Source of the DNA: Betaproteobacteria bacterium
Lineage (GTDB): Bacteria; Pseudomonadota; Gammaproteobacteria; Burkholderiales; CAIKXV01
DNA length: 35,599 bases
NCBI GenBank assembly: GCA_947458835.1
Contig: CANHBC010000011.1
Span: 1-35,599 of the forward strand
Direction of reading: 5' to 3'
Shown here piece by piece: positions 10,068-18,217 of this stretch (within the stretch, counting starts at the first letter, position 1; the number at the start of each line of letters is the position of its first letter). Position numbers and translations under genes: made by a program. A model generated the notes under the pieces. That model did no database searches. It was not told the DNA's origin and worked only from the letters and a program-made list of their open reading frames with translations.

Positions 10068-11018
10068 TCAGCAGTCCGGGTCGGCGCTGTTGCGGGCGTC
10101 CGTCTCCGGTACATCCACCTCCACCTCCTCCGCCGCCGCCTGCGCGGTCGGTGCGGCGAGCATCGCTGCGCGCGAGGCTGGCGTCTCCAGGCTGATGCGA
10201 CCGAGCGCCCCACTGCGGTAGTCGTTGAGCAGCGCGAGCGCTGCCTTCTCGCGGTCCGGGACGCCACCCTTGAGCACGAAGCCGCGCCGGGCGGCGATCG
10301 CGTCGATCAGCGCCGGGCCGTCCATTCCCGCCGGGTCGAAACGGTAGCGCGCCCGCAGCAGGCTGGGGTAGCGCGCGGCCAGCCGTTCGCCGAGGAAGTT
10401 CGCCACCTCCTCGTCGATGTACGCATTGACCCCGACCGCATGGCTCGCGGCGAGCATCAGGCCGTCGTCCGGGTGCTCGATGCGCGGCCAGAGCAGGCCA
10501 GGGGTGTCGAACAGCACCAACTGGTCGGACACGTCGATCCGTTGCTGGCTCTTGGTCACCGCCGGCTCGTCGCCGACGTTGGCCACCCGGCGCCGGGCCA
10601 GCGCATTGATCAGAGTCGACTTGCCGACGTTCGGTATCCCCATCACCATCAGGCGCAGGGGCTTGAGCGCGTTGTCCCGGTGAGGGGCGAGTTCCAGCGC
10701 GAGCCGGGGCAGCTTGGCCACGTCCGAGGGCTTGCGGCAGCTCAGCGCCACCGCCTTCACACGGTCGCCCTTCGCGGCGGCATCGACCAGCGCGCGCATC
10801 CAGGCGGCAGTCGCCTGCGGGTCGGCAAGGTCCGCCTTGTTCAGTACCTTCAGGCAGGGGCGCTGCCGGTGCCGGCGCAGCGCGTCGATCATCGGGTTGC
10901 TGCTGGCGCCAGGCAGGCGGGCATCGACCACCTCGACCACGAGGTCTACCTTGGCCAGCGTCTCCGCAGCCTTCTTGCGGGCGCTGGCCATGTGGCCTGG
11001 GAACCATCCGATCGACAT
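10068..11018 (-). CDS. ylqF: Ribosome biogenesis GTPase YlqF/RbgA
   Basis: A 316-residue circularly permuted GTPase needed for late assembly of the 50S subunit in Bacillus; the proteobacterial orthologues are less studied. The permuted motif order is visible: G4 NKAD at 60-63 comes first, then G1 GIPNVGKST at 127-135 and G3 DTPG at 171-174. The N-terminus MSIGWFPGHMASARKKA is the family hallmark. A C-terminal RNA-binding region covers about 210-290, followed by an acidic tail. ATG at 11018 has AGGAAAG about 13 bases upstream. It is divergent from the UPF0114 gene across a 176-base gap in which I recognise no firm promoter. Confidence 0.93.
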   Translation of the reverse strand: MSIGWFPGHMASARKKAAETLAKVDLVVEVVDARLPGASSNPMIDALRRHRQRPCLKVLNKADLADPQATAAWMRALVDAAAKGDRVKAVALSCRKPSDVAKLPRLALELAPHRDNALKPLRLMVMGIPNVGKSTLINALARRRVANVGDEPAVTKSQQRIDVSDQLVLFDTPGLLWPRIEHPDDGLMLAASHAVGVNAYIDEEVANFLGERLAARYPSLLRARYRFDPAGMDGPALIDAIAARRGFVLKGGVPDREKAALALLNDYRSGALGRISLETPASRAAMLAAPTAQAAAEEVEVDVPETDARNSADPDC

Positions 11019-11194
11019 TGCTGGACCTGCTTTCCTGTGGGCGACCCGGACGCGAGCCTATCATTGAGTATCATCGTCGCCCAACCGACGCCCGGGATGG
11101 GCGCGCACGAGCCGACATCGGCATCGGCACCGCGTCCAGAGCGGGGCGGCCGAAGCAGATGTCCAGTATCTGTCAAACGGGAGACGCATACGCA

Positions 11195-11692
11195 ATGAAG
11201 TCGCTGGAACTGATGGTCGAACGCATCATCCTCGCCAGCCGCTGGATCCTGGTCGTCTTCCTGCTGGGGCTCGCGGCCGCGCTGGGCGTCTATGCGGTGT
11301 CGTTCCTGTACAAGTTCGCCAAGGTCGCCGAGGGGATATTCACGCTCACCGACGCGGAGATGATCCTCGCCATGCTGGCGATGATCGATTCCGCGCTGGT
11401 CGCCAGCCTGATCGTGATGGTGATGATCTCCAGCTACGAGAATTTCGTCAGCCGCTTCGACAGGGGCGGCGAGGACGTATCGTTCCTCGGCAAGCTCAAT
11501 GCCGGCAGCCTGAAGATCAAGGTCGCCTCCTCGATCGTGGCGATCTCGTCGATCCACCTTCTGCAGATATTCCTGAACTCCCCACATTACGATAACGAGA
11601 AGATAATGTGGGCCACGATCGTGCACCTTGCGTTCGTGGCTTCGGCGCTGATCCTCGGCTACCTCGAGCAGATCATGTCGAAGCTCAAGTAG
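11195..11692 (+). CDS. UPF0114/YqhA-family (TIGR00645) inner-membrane protein
   Basis: A 165-residue integral membrane protein of unknown function. Hydrophobic segments lie at about 13-38 (ILASRWILVVFLLGLAAALG), 55-80 (MILAMLAMIDSALVASLIVMV), 110-128 and 138-158. The family motif SSYENFVSRFD (about 82-92) sits on the loop after the second segment, and SLKIKVASSIVAISSIHLLQIFL follows. These match YqhA/TIGR00645. ATG at 11195 follows GGGAGA; the open frame runs further upstream to 11018 without family similarity. The next gene, a Bug-type receptor, has its own strong ribosome site 67 bases later and need not be functionally linked. Confidence 0.88.
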   Translation: MKSLELMVERIILASRWILVVFLLGLAAALGVYAVSFLYKFAKVAEGIFTLTDAEMILAMLAMIDSALVASLIVMVMISSYENFVSRFDRGGEDVSFLGKLNAGSLKIKVASSIVAISSIHLLQIFLNSPHYDNEKIMWATIVHLAFVASALILGYLEQIMSKLK

Positions 11693-11759
11693 CCAGCCCC
11701 GGGCCGGCAGCAATGGCATCGCTGCCCCGGACAGTGGGCAGACCCAAGGAGGAAACACC

Positions 11760-12719
11760 ATGCAACCACGCAGCCTTGCAGCCGTAGTGCTGCTCGCCGT
11801 CGCCGCGCTGCCGGCCGCGGCACAGAGCGACTACCCGAACCGGACGATCCGCCTGATCACGCCGGCCGCGCCCGGGGGCACCACCGACATACTGTCCCGC
11901 CTCACTGCGGCCAAGCTCACCGAGACCCTGGGCCAGCAGGTGATCGTCGACAACCGTGCGAGCGCATCCGGCGTGAACGCCGGCGAGATCACCGCGCGCG
12001 CCGCGCCCGACGGATACACGCTGCTGCTTGTCTACCACCAGCACACCATCAACGCGGCGCTGAACGCGAAGCTGCCGTACCACCCGGTGAACGACTTTAC
12101 GCCGATCAGCCAGCTGACATCGGCCGGGCTGTTCCTGGTGGTCAACCCGTCCACCCCGGCGAAGACCCCTAAGGAATTCATCGACTGGACGCGCAGCCTG
12201 AAGAGTGGCATCAACTTCGGTTCGGCCGGCATCGGCAGCGGCGGCCACCTCGCCGGAGAGCTCTACAACCTGATGGCCGGGCTCAAGGCGCAACACATCC
12301 CCTACAAGGGCTCGGGCCCGGCGCTGGCCGACCTGGTCGGTGGCCAGTACCACTACAACTTCGCCGGCATGCAGGCGGCGCAGACGCTGGTGCGTGCGGG
12401 CCGCCTGCGCGGCATCGCGGTCACCACGCCGAAGCGTGTCGCCGCCATGCCCGACGTCCCGGCCATGGCCGAGGTGCTGCCCGGCTTCGAACTGGTCGGC
12501 TGGTATGGCATCGCCGGCCCGGCAAAGATGTCCAAGCCGCTGGTGACCCGCCTGAATGCAGAGCTGCTCAAGATGCTCGCGATGCCCGACGTGCGCGAGC
12601 GGATCATGGCCGATGGTTCGGAGCCCGTCGGCAATGATCCCGAGACCTTCCGCAGGTACATGCTCGCCGACATGATCAAGTGGGCGAAGCTGGTGAAGGA
12701 AAGCGGCGCGAAGCTCTGA
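11760..12719 (+). CDS. Bug/TctC-type tripartite tricarboxylate transporter receptor
   Basis: A 319-residue periplasmic solute-binding protein of the Bug family, expanded in Burkholderiales, which typically binds carboxylates or related small acids. The signal peptide is residues 1-22 (MQPRSLAAVVLLAVAALPAAAQ). Family motifs are YPNRTIRLITPAAPGGTTDILSR, VIVDNRASASGVNAGEITARAAPDGYTLL, and HIPYKGSGPALADLVGGQ in the second lobe. The start has an excellent AAGGAGG site eight bases upstream. No tctA/tctB membrane partner is near, so it is an orphan receptor; the ligand cannot be read from sequence. It converges on the next receptor gene. Confidence 0.92.
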   Translation: MQPRSLAAVVLLAVAALPAAAQSDYPNRTIRLITPAAPGGTTDILSRLTAAKLTETLGQQVIVDNRASASGVNAGEITARAAPDGYTLLLVYHQHTINAALNAKLPYHPVNDFTPISQLTSAGLFLVVNPSTPAKTPKEFIDWTRSLKSGINFGSAGIGSGGHLAGELYNLMAGLKAQHIPYKGSGPALADLVGGQYHYNFAGMQAAQTLVRAGRLRGIAVTTPKRVAAMPDVPAMAEVLPGFELVGWYGIAGPAKMSKPLVTRLNAELLKMLAMPDVRERIMADGSEPVGNDPETFRRYMLADMIKWAKLVKESGAKL

Positions 12720-12751
12720 CCGCGGTCACGCTTCGCCGAAGCTGCGGCACG

Positions 12752-12780
12752 GGGGGGCGTCGGCAGGGCCGGCGCCCCCT
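12752..12780 (+). terminator. GC-rich hairpin between convergent receptor genes
   Basis: The arms GGGGGCGTCGG (12753-12763) and CCGGCGCCCCC (12769-12779) pair over 11 positions, with one G-U wobble in the plus-strand RNA, around the loop CAGGG. The hairpin lies 33 bases after the upstream stop. It is better paired in the rightward transcript, because the wobble becomes A-C in the other. No U-tract follows. A smaller 5-bp hairpin is at 12730-12742. Confidence 0.45.
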
Positions 12781-12788
12781 GCGGAGCC

Positions 12789-13787
12789 CTACAGCGGGTC
12801 GACCTTGATGCCGCCCTTGCGGATCACGTCGCCCCAGCGCTGCAGGTCCTTCCTGACCAGCGCGGCGACCTCGGTCGGATCGCCCCACTGGAATTCGATC
12901 GCCTGCGCGGCGAACTGCTCGCGGAGCGCGGGCGTCTCGACGATCTTCTTCAGCTCGGCGGTCAGCCGGTCCAGGATAGGCTGCGGGCTGCCGCGCCGGG
13001 CCAGTACGCTGAACCAGGTCGCTGCGTCGTAGCCGGGATAGCCCAGCTCGGCCACCGTCGGCACGTCCGGCATCGCGGAAAGGCGGCGCGCCGATGACAC
13101 GGCCAGCGCGCGCAGCTTGCCCGCCTTCACCTGCGGGATCGCGGTGATCGGCGGGTTGAACAGCACCTGCAGCTGGCCAGCCATCAGGTCCGGCAGGGCG
13201 GAGGCACCGCCCTTGTAAGGCACGTGGGTCATGCGCGTACCGGTCAGCGACATGAACCATTCGGTCGAGATATGCACCACGCCGCCGATGCCTGAGGAGC
13301 CGAAGTTCAGCTTGCCAGGGTTTGCGCGCGCGTAGTCGACCAGTTCGCGCACCGACTTCGCGGGCAGCTGAGGGTTGACCACGATCACCACCGGCGAGAA
13401 GCCGATCAGGCCGACCGGCGCGATGTCCTTTTCCGGGCTGTAGGGCAGCTTCGGGTAGAGCAGCGGGTTGAGCACCAGCCCGTTGAAGCCCTCGAGCATC
13501 AGCGTATACCCGTCGGCACCGGCGCGGCCGAGGATCTCGTAGGCGATGATCGTGTTGGCGCCCGGGCGGTTGTCGACCACCACGGGCTGGCCGAGCGCCT
13601 CGCCCATGCGCTGTGCGACCGAGCGCGCGAGCAGGTCAGTGACGCCGCCGGCGGAGAAGGGCACCAGCAGGCGCACCGGCTTTGCCGGCCAGGTCGGCTG
13701 GGCGTGGGCGGTGTGCGACGTGGCGGCGCCCGTGAGGGCGAAGATCGCCGCGACAGAAAGGCCAGCGGCAGCGGTGTTCGGTTTCAT
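12789..13787 (-). CDS. Bug/TctC-type receptor, last gene of the AtuA-like operon
   Basis: A 332-residue periplasmic binding protein. Residues 1-29 are a signal peptide (AAGLSVAAIFALTGAATSHTAHAQ). Bug motifs follow: WPAKPVRLLVPFSAGGVTDLLARSVAQRMGEALG, VVDNRPGANTIIAYEILGRAGADGYTL, MTHVPYKGGASALPDLMAGQ and AMPDVPTVAELGYPGYDAATWFSVLA. Its ATG overlaps the stop of the preceding gene as ATGA, so it is translationally coupled to the split AtuA-like pair. In Burkholderiales, receptor genes often sit beside catabolic genes for their ligand, so the ligand may be an organic acid handled by those proteins. That link is inference. Confidence 0.92.
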   Translation of the reverse strand: MKPNTAAAGLSVAAIFALTGAATSHTAHAQPTWPAKPVRLLVPFSAGGVTDLLARSVAQRMGEALGQPVVVDNRPGANTIIAYEILGRAGADGYTLMLEGFNGLVLNPLLYPKLPYSPEKDIAPVGLIGFSPVVIVVNPQLPAKSVRELVDYARANPGKLNFGSSGIGGVVHISTEWFMSLTGTRMTHVPYKGGASALPDLMAGQLQVLFNPPITAIPQVKAGKLRALAVSSARRLSAMPDVPTVAELGYPGYDAATWFSVLARRGSPQPILDRLTAELKKIVETPALREQFAAQAIEFQWGDPTEVAALVRKDLQRWGDVIRKGGIKVDPL

Positions 13788-14152
13788 CGGTTCTCCAGCG
13801 TTTCGATGGTCATCGCCAGCAGCGCGAACGACAGCGACTTGCCGTGCGTATCAAGGGCGAGCGAGGTGGTGACGCCGCTGCCGAGTGCATGCTCGCAGGT
13901 GAATTGCAGGGCGCACAGCTTCGGCAGCACATGGCGGCGGACCTCGCCATGCACGAGGTGTTCCAGGTGGGCGGCGACCGCTTCCGCGGTGACCCGCTCG
14001 ACCAGCAGCGGGAAGTCGTCCGCGCGGTAGGCGAACAGCGACAGTATCGAGGTGTCGCCCTTGTCCCCCGCGCGGCAGTGCGCGAGTTCGTGCAGCAGCC
14101 GGGTACCTCGCGATCGCTGCCCCGGGCTGCAGTCCGGTATGCGGGTCGTCAT
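13784..14152 (-). CDS. Small protein matching the C-terminal domain of AtuA-type proteins
   Basis: A 122-residue protein. The segment LLHELAHCRAGDKGDTSILSLFAYRADDFPLLVERVTAEAVAAHLEHLVHGEVRRHVLPKLCALQFTCEHAL resembles the C-terminal part of acyclic terpene utilisation protein AtuA. There a DUF1446 domain and this domain are normally fused. Here they are separate, overlapping genes: this ATG (14152) lies inside the ATGA junction with the DUF1446 gene, and its own stop overlaps the receptor start in the same way. The two proteins most likely work as a complex. The biochemical role of AtuA itself is not firmly known; it is required for citronellol/geraniol breakdown in Pseudomonas. The C-terminal SLSFALLAMTIETLENR completes the domain, so it does not look truncated. 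Confidence 0.8.
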   Translation of the reverse strand: MTTRIPDCSPGQRSRGTRLLHELAHCRAGDKGDTSILSLFAYRADDFPLLVERVTAEAVAAHLEHLVHGEVRRHVLPKLCALQFTCEHALGSGVTTSLALDTHGKSLSFALLAMTIETLENR

Positions 14153-15534
14153 GGCGCGAGGTCGCCGGTGCCCGGGAGTGACGCGGGGCCTGCCGCCGCC
14201 GGCCGCCCGGTCGACAGCCGCACCACGCTGCTTCGTACCGCATCGCGCGGCATCAGCGTCGACACGATGCCCACGCGTTCCGAGACCCACCTGCGAGCGC
14301 CGCCGCCGCCGGCCGGGCCGTTGGTGTAGAGCGCCTCGACCTCCAGCCCGACGCGCTCGGCCAGCGCCCGGGCGTGGCCGCTGGCTACAGCGCGCAAACG
14401 CACTTCATACGGATCGCCAGCCAGTCCGAAGCAGGTCCGGTGCATCGAATCGATGCCGATCAGGTCGATGCGCAGGTCGGGCAGGTCGTGGTGCAGCCGC
14501 TCGTGGAGCACCGCGCTGGCAAGTTCGGCCCGCGCCCGGGCGTTCGGCCCCGCGTAGGAGATCTCCCCCTCGCCGATCCAGCCAGCCCGGTAACCCACGC
14601 TCACCTTCAGCGTGCCGGTGCGCGACAGGCCGTCGGCGTTCGAGACCCGGATGCGGTCCTCGCCGAGGTCGACCAGGTCGACCGTGCCGAGGTCGGCCAC
14701 GACGTCGGGGGTGACGTAGGCGGTCGGGTCGACCACCTCGTACAGCAGCTGTTCCTTCACGGTACGCATGGTGATCGCGCCACCGGTACCCGGCACCTTG
14801 CCGAGCGTGCCGTTGCCGTCGGGCTCGACATCGCAGAACGGGAAGCCGAGGTGGGCGAGGTCGCGCACGTCCTTGAAGCCGGGGTCGGCGAAGTAGCCGC
14901 CGGTGAGCTGTCCGGCGCATTCCAGCAGGTGGCCGATCACCGTGCCCCGTGCGAGCAGTTTCGGGTCGTCGAGCGGCCAGCCGAACGCATGCACCATCGG
15001 CGCGAGGAACAGCGACGGATCGGCCACCCGGCCGGTGATGATCACGTCGGCGCCGGTGGCGATCGCGGGCAGGATCGCGTCGGCGCCGAGGTAGGCGCTG
15101 GCGGAGATCAGGGGGCCGTACTCGCGCACCGGCTGGCCGGTCTCCAGGGTCGGTGCATCCGGATCGAGCCGGTCGAGCACGTCGTCGCCGGTCACCACGG
15201 CCACCTTCAGCGCCAGGCCGAGCTCCTGCGCGATCGCGACCACCGCGCGGCCGGCGGCGATCGGATTGGCGGCGCCCAGGTTGCTGATCATCCGGCAGCG
15301 GCTGCGCTTGAGCAGCGGCAGCAAGGCCACCATCCGTGCGCGCAGCAGCGGGTCGTAGCCCTGGTCCGGGTCAGCAAGGCGGCGCAGCTGCGCGGCAGCG
15401 ACGGTGCGCTCGGCCAGGCACTCCAGCACCAGCCAGTCGAGGCGTCCCTGGGCGGCGAGGATCACCGCCGGGTCGATCCGGTCGCCCTGGAAGCCCGCCC
15501 CGCAGCCGATGCGCAGGGTCCTAGGGCGCGGCAT
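14149..15534 (-). CDS. DUF1446 (AtuA N-terminal-type) protein
   Basis: A 461-residue protein with the DUF1446 fold. Family stretches are LRIGCGAGFQGDRIDPAVILAAQGRLDWLVLECLAERT near the start, RCRMISNLGAANPIAAGRAV, the central DVIITGRVADPSLFLAPMVHAFGW, and GHLLECAGQLTGGYFADPG. DUF1446 proteins occur in catabolic operons for terpenes, aromatic acids and branched acids, and are thought to act on acyl-CoA or organic-acid intermediates without a proven reaction. It is the first gene of a three-gene leftward operon with ATGA overlaps. The 254-base divergent gap toward the ABC exporter contains a nine-G run at 15612-15620 and no clear gene. The N-terminus starts at ATG 15534. Confidence 0.9.
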   Translation of the reverse strand: MPRPRTLRIGCGAGFQGDRIDPAVILAAQGRLDWLVLECLAERTVAAAQLRRLADPDQGYDPLLRARMVALLPLLKRSRCRMISNLGAANPIAAGRAVVAIAQELGLALKVAVVTGDDVLDRLDPDAPTLETGQPVREYGPLISASAYLGADAILPAIATGADVIITGRVADPSLFLAPMVHAFGWPLDDPKLLARGTVIGHLLECAGQLTGGYFADPGFKDVRDLAHLGFPFCDVEPDGNGTLGKVPGTGGAITMRTVKEQLLYEVVDPTAYVTPDVVADLGTVDLVDLGEDRIRVSNADGLSRTGTLKVSVGYRAGWIGEGEISYAGPNARARAELASAVLHERLHHDLPDLRIDLIGIDSMHRTCFGLAGDPYEVRLRAVASGHARALAERVGLEVEALYTNGPAGGGGARRWVSERVGIVSTLMPRDAVRSSVVRLSTGRPAAAGPASLPGTGDLAP

Positions 15535-15788
15535 GATCGGCGATCCGGGCGGGGCGGCAGCACATGGCGCGCATTGTGTGCGGCACCCGTGGGGCCGTCA
15601 ATCGTGCGGCCGGGGGGGGGCTCGGTCGCCGGGCGGGAGGCGACGGGCGGTGCTGTGGGACAATAGGGTTACACGTCGTCGGGGCAGGTGTGATCGGCGT
15701 TCGACGAGCGTCACCCGATGCCCGTCGCGCGACAGGCACCAGGCGGTGGCCAGCCCCTTCCGACTCGAACACTGACCGCCAAGGACAC

Positions 15789-17531
15789 ATGAACACCCGT
15801 CTCGCTCCGCTGCTGCAGCTCTGGCCCTTCGTCCAGCCCTACCGCAGGCGCGTGCTCATCGCACTCGTCGCGCTGCTGTTGGCGGCCGGTTCCATGCTTG
15901 CGATCCCGGCCGCCTTCCAGCGGCTGATCGACCATGGCTTCTCGCCGGACAACACCGGCGGCATCACCGGCTACTTCATCGCCCTGTTCGTGGTGGCGGT
16001 AGTCCTGGCGGCAGCTACCGGCACCCGCTTCTACCTGATGAGCTGGCTGGGCGAGCGGGTGAGCGCCGACCTGCGCAACGCGGTGTACGCGAACGTGATG
16101 CGCCTGTCGCCGCGGTTCTTCGAGACGATGCGCAGCGGCGAGATCCTGTCCCGGCTCACCGCCGACACCACGGCGGTTCAGACCGCGGTCGGCACCAGCT
16201 TCTCGATGGGCCTGCGCAACGGACTGCTGCTGGTCGGCGGGCTGGGCATGCTGGTGGTCACCAGCCCGCGACTGGCTGGCTACATCCTGGTGCTGATGAT
16301 CCTCGTCGTGCTGCCGCTCGTGGGATTCGGGCGGCGCGTACGCAAGCTGTCGCGGCTGAGCCAGGAGAAGCTCGCCGAGGCCTCGGCGATGGCCGGCGAG
16401 ACGCTCAACGCCGTGACCACCGTGCAGTCCTTCGCGCAGGAGGCGCGCGAGTCGCGGCGCTTCGGCACGGCGATCGAGCAGTCGTTCTCGGCCGCCCTGC
16501 GGCGCGCGCAGGCCACCGCCTCGCTGCTGCTGGCGGTGATCGTGATGGTGTTCGGGTCCATCGTGGTCGTGCTCTGGCTGGGCGCGCAGGACGTGCTCGC
16601 CGGCAGCATGAGCGCCGGGCAGCTCGCCGCGTTCGTGCTCTATGCGGTGGTGGCGGCCGGCTCGGTGAGCGCGCTGGCCGAGGTCTGGGGCGAACTGCAG
16701 CGCGCCTCGGGCGCGGTGGAGCGGCTGCTGGAACTGCTCAACGCGAAGTCCGAGATCACCGCGCCGGCGCTGCCCTCGGCGGCGCCGCTCGACCGCGGTT
16801 CGGTGCGCTTCGATCACGTGGGCTTCCGCTACCCGTCGCGGCTGGACGTCGCGGCGATCGCCGATGTCACCCTCGACATCGCACCCGGCGAGACGGTGGC
16901 CATCGTCGGTCCGTCCGGCGCCGGCAAGACCACGCTGTTTCAACTGCTGATGCGCTTCTACGACGTGACCAGCGGTCGCATCCTCGTCGACGGCGTGGAC
17001 ATCCGCGCGATCGACCTGCAGCGGCTGCGTACCCTGCTTGGCGTGGTCGCGCAGGACAGCGTGGTGTTCGCCGCCTCGGTGCGCGACAACATCCGCTATG
17101 GCGTGCCGGACGCCACCGAGAACGAGGTGCGCTCCGCCGCGCGGATGGCGGCGGTGGAGGAGTTCGTCGCCCGGCTGCCGGACGGCTACGACACTCACCT
17201 GGGCGAGCGCGGCGTACGGCTGTCCGGCGGGCAGCGGCAGCGGATCGCGATCGCGCGCGCGCTGCTCAAGGACCCGCCGATCCTGCTGCTGGACGAGGCC
17301 ACCAGCGCACTCGACTCCGAGAGCGAGGCGTTCGTGAAGGCCGCGATCGACCGAGCCGCGCAGGACCGCACGGTGCTGGTGATCGCGCACCGGCTGTCGA
17401 CCGTGCAGAGCGCTGACCGGATCGTGGTGCTGGACCAGGGGCGGATCCAGGCCGTCGGCACGCACGCCGAACTGATGGCTGGCAACGACCTCTATGCGAG
17501 GCTGGCAGAACTGCAGTTCGGCAACGCGTAG
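15789..17531 (+). CDS. MsbA-like ABC exporter (fused permease and ATPase)
   Basis: A 580-residue half-transporter that would dimerise in the inner membrane. Six transmembrane helices span about residues 20-300 (VLIALVALLLAAGSMLAIPAAF, GYFIALFVVAVVLAAATGTRFYL and so on), with the exporter motif RLSPRFFETMRSGEILSRLTAD. The nucleotide-binding domain has Walker A GPSGAGKTT (374-382), the signature LSGGQ (478-482), Walker B ILLLDEAT (Asp502, Glu503) and the switch region VIAHRLST. It resembles lipid or multidrug exporters of the MsbA/LmrA type; the substrate is not evident. ATG at 15789 has AAGGA just upstream; the open frame runs back to 15564 without similarity. It is followed by three RAYT-like repeats. 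Confidence 0.92.
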   Translation: MNTRLAPLLQLWPFVQPYRRRVLIALVALLLAAGSMLAIPAAFQRLIDHGFSPDNTGGITGYFIALFVVAVVLAAATGTRFYLMSWLGERVSADLRNAVYANVMRLSPRFFETMRSGEILSRLTADTTAVQTAVGTSFSMGLRNGLLLVGGLGMLVVTSPRLAGYILVLMILVVLPLVGFGRRVRKLSRLSQEKLAEASAMAGETLNAVTTVQSFAQEARESRRFGTAIEQSFSAALRRAQATASLLLAVIVMVFGSIVVVLWLGAQDVLAGSMSAGQLAAFVLYAVVAAGSVSALAEVWGELQRASGAVERLLELLNAKSEITAPALPSAAPLDRGSVRFDHVGFRYPSRLDVAAIADVTLDIAPGETVAIVGPSGAGKTTLFQLLMRFYDVTSGRILVDGVDIRAIDLQRLRTLLGVVAQDSVVFAASVRDNIRYGVPDATENEVRSAARMAAVEEFVARLPDGYDTHLGERGVRLSGGQRQRIAIARALLKDPPILLLDEATSALDSESEAFVKAAIDRAAQDRTVLVIAHRLSTVQSADRIVVLDQGRIQAVGTHAELMAGNDLYARLAELQFGNA

Positions 17532-17542
17532 GGCGCCACGCC

Positions 17543-17663
17543 GGGGTCAGGTCTTGCGTTTTGCGCAGTCGCGCGCGCTGGAGGTCACGCGCTTGGGGTC
17601 AGGTCTCGCGTTTTGCGGGGGGCGCCTGCGCCTGGCGCTTGGGGTCAGGTTTTGCGTTTTGCG
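17543..17663 (+). repeat. Three direct repeats of a 23-base RAYT/REP-associated-type element
   Basis: Copies at 17543-17565, 17595-17617 and 17641-17663 all begin GGGGTCAGGT, differ by one or two bases in the next few positions, and end GCGTTTTGCG. Starts are 52 and 46 bases apart, and copies 2 and 3 are both preceded by GCGCTT. The cluster lies between the ends of two convergent genes. Very similar sequences flank REP-associated tyrosine transposase genes in beta- and gammaproteobacteria (from memory). No such transposase is in this window, so this would be a non-autonomous cluster. Confidence 0.75.
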
Positions 17664-17675
17664 GGGACGCCTGGA

Positions 17676-18011
17676 TCAGCCGCGGCCCGCGTCGGGCGTC
17701 ATCGCCCACCCGGGCAGGTCCCATCCGAGCAGTTCCGCCAGCCGGCAGGTTACCCACCCGGCCTCCGGTGCACTGACCACCGAGCCTTCCGCGAGCAGCC
17801 CGCGGTGGATGCGCTCCAGCACCATCTCCTCGGGAACGCCCAGGTCGAGCTTGCGCTGCGTTGCATGCTCGGTGAGCATCTGCGCCATGTCCTCGCACAG
17901 TTCGTAGCGCTCGGCGATCACCTGCCGTGGTTCGTTCGGCTTGCTCGACCCCTTCGGTATGAACAGATCGATGAACGGACGGGGGATGGTGAGCTGGTTG
18001 TCGTCGGTCAT
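17676..18011 (-). CDS. Conserved small protein of unknown function (Burkholderiales-type)
   Basis: A 111-residue soluble protein. It opens MTDDNQLTIPRPFIDLFIP, followed by the segment PRQVIAERYELCEDMAQMLTEHATQRKLDLGVPEEMVLERIHRGLLAEGSVVSAPEAGWVTCRLAELLGWDLP. I recall similar proteins of about this length across Burkholderiales, sometimes labelled 'ATPase with chaperone activity'. No Walker motif or other catalytic signature is present, so that label should not be trusted. The ATG at 18011 overlaps the stop of a 52-residue open frame (ATGA), and both follow a Bug-type receptor gene on the same strand. No signal peptide or membrane segment is seen. Confidence 0.75.
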   Translation of the reverse strand: MTDDNQLTIPRPFIDLFIPKGSSKPNEPRQVIAERYELCEDMAQMLTEHATQRKLDLGVPEEMVLERIHRGLLAEGSVVSAPEAGWVTCRLAELLGWDLPGWAMTPDAGRG

Positions 18012-18166
18012 CTGCTGAGCATACCCGAGCCGTGTGCGGCTTCGACCTGCAGCGCTGCCCCGGGTCCCGACTCGTTGTCGGTCGAGACGGCGTCATGGGG
18101 CGTGCCGTCGCGCACGGCGTCGAACTGCTCAGGCGGGTCTGCCTTGTGGGTGCGGGCATGTTCCAT
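18008..18166 (-). CDS. 52-residue small protein coupled to the downstream conserved gene
   Basis: The frame from ATG 18166 encodes 52 residues beginning MEHARTHKADPPEQFDAVRD and ending HGSGMLSR. Three things support it as a gene. GGAGGA lies six bases before the ATG. The stop overlaps the next start as ATGA. The 51-base gap to the upstream receptor gene leaves room for that ribosome site. The product is hydrophilic, rich in Asp, Glu, Gly, Ala and His, with no membrane segment, and is probably disordered. I do not recognise a family. It could instead be a leader peptide that only serves translational coupling of the next gene. Confidence 0.5.
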   Translation of the reverse strand: MEHARTHKADPPEQFDAVRDGTPHDAVSTDNESGPGAALQVEAAHGSGMLSR

Positions 18167-18217
18167 GGCGTTCCTCCGGTGGGTCCCTCGGAGGGCGCAT
18201 CGCCCGTACCCGCGCGG

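Noticed and set aside
15612-15620. Run of nine G residues upstream of the ABC exporter
   Set aside because: It could suggest phase variation, but it is outside any coding frame and not placed between promoter boxes I can recognise, so there is no support beyond the run itself.
15711-17465. Long minus-strand frame over the ABC exporter
   Set aside because: Arg/His/Gln-rich antisense shadow; the plus-strand frame has every ABC motif. Similar shadows lie over the GPH transporter (29489-31471) and comM, and were ignored.
17543-17663. CRISPR array
   Set aside because: Three short repeats with spacings suggestive at first glance, but spacers of 29 and 23 bases are unequal, partly similar at their ends (GCGCTT), and there are no cas genes. 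The RAYT-type explanation fits better.
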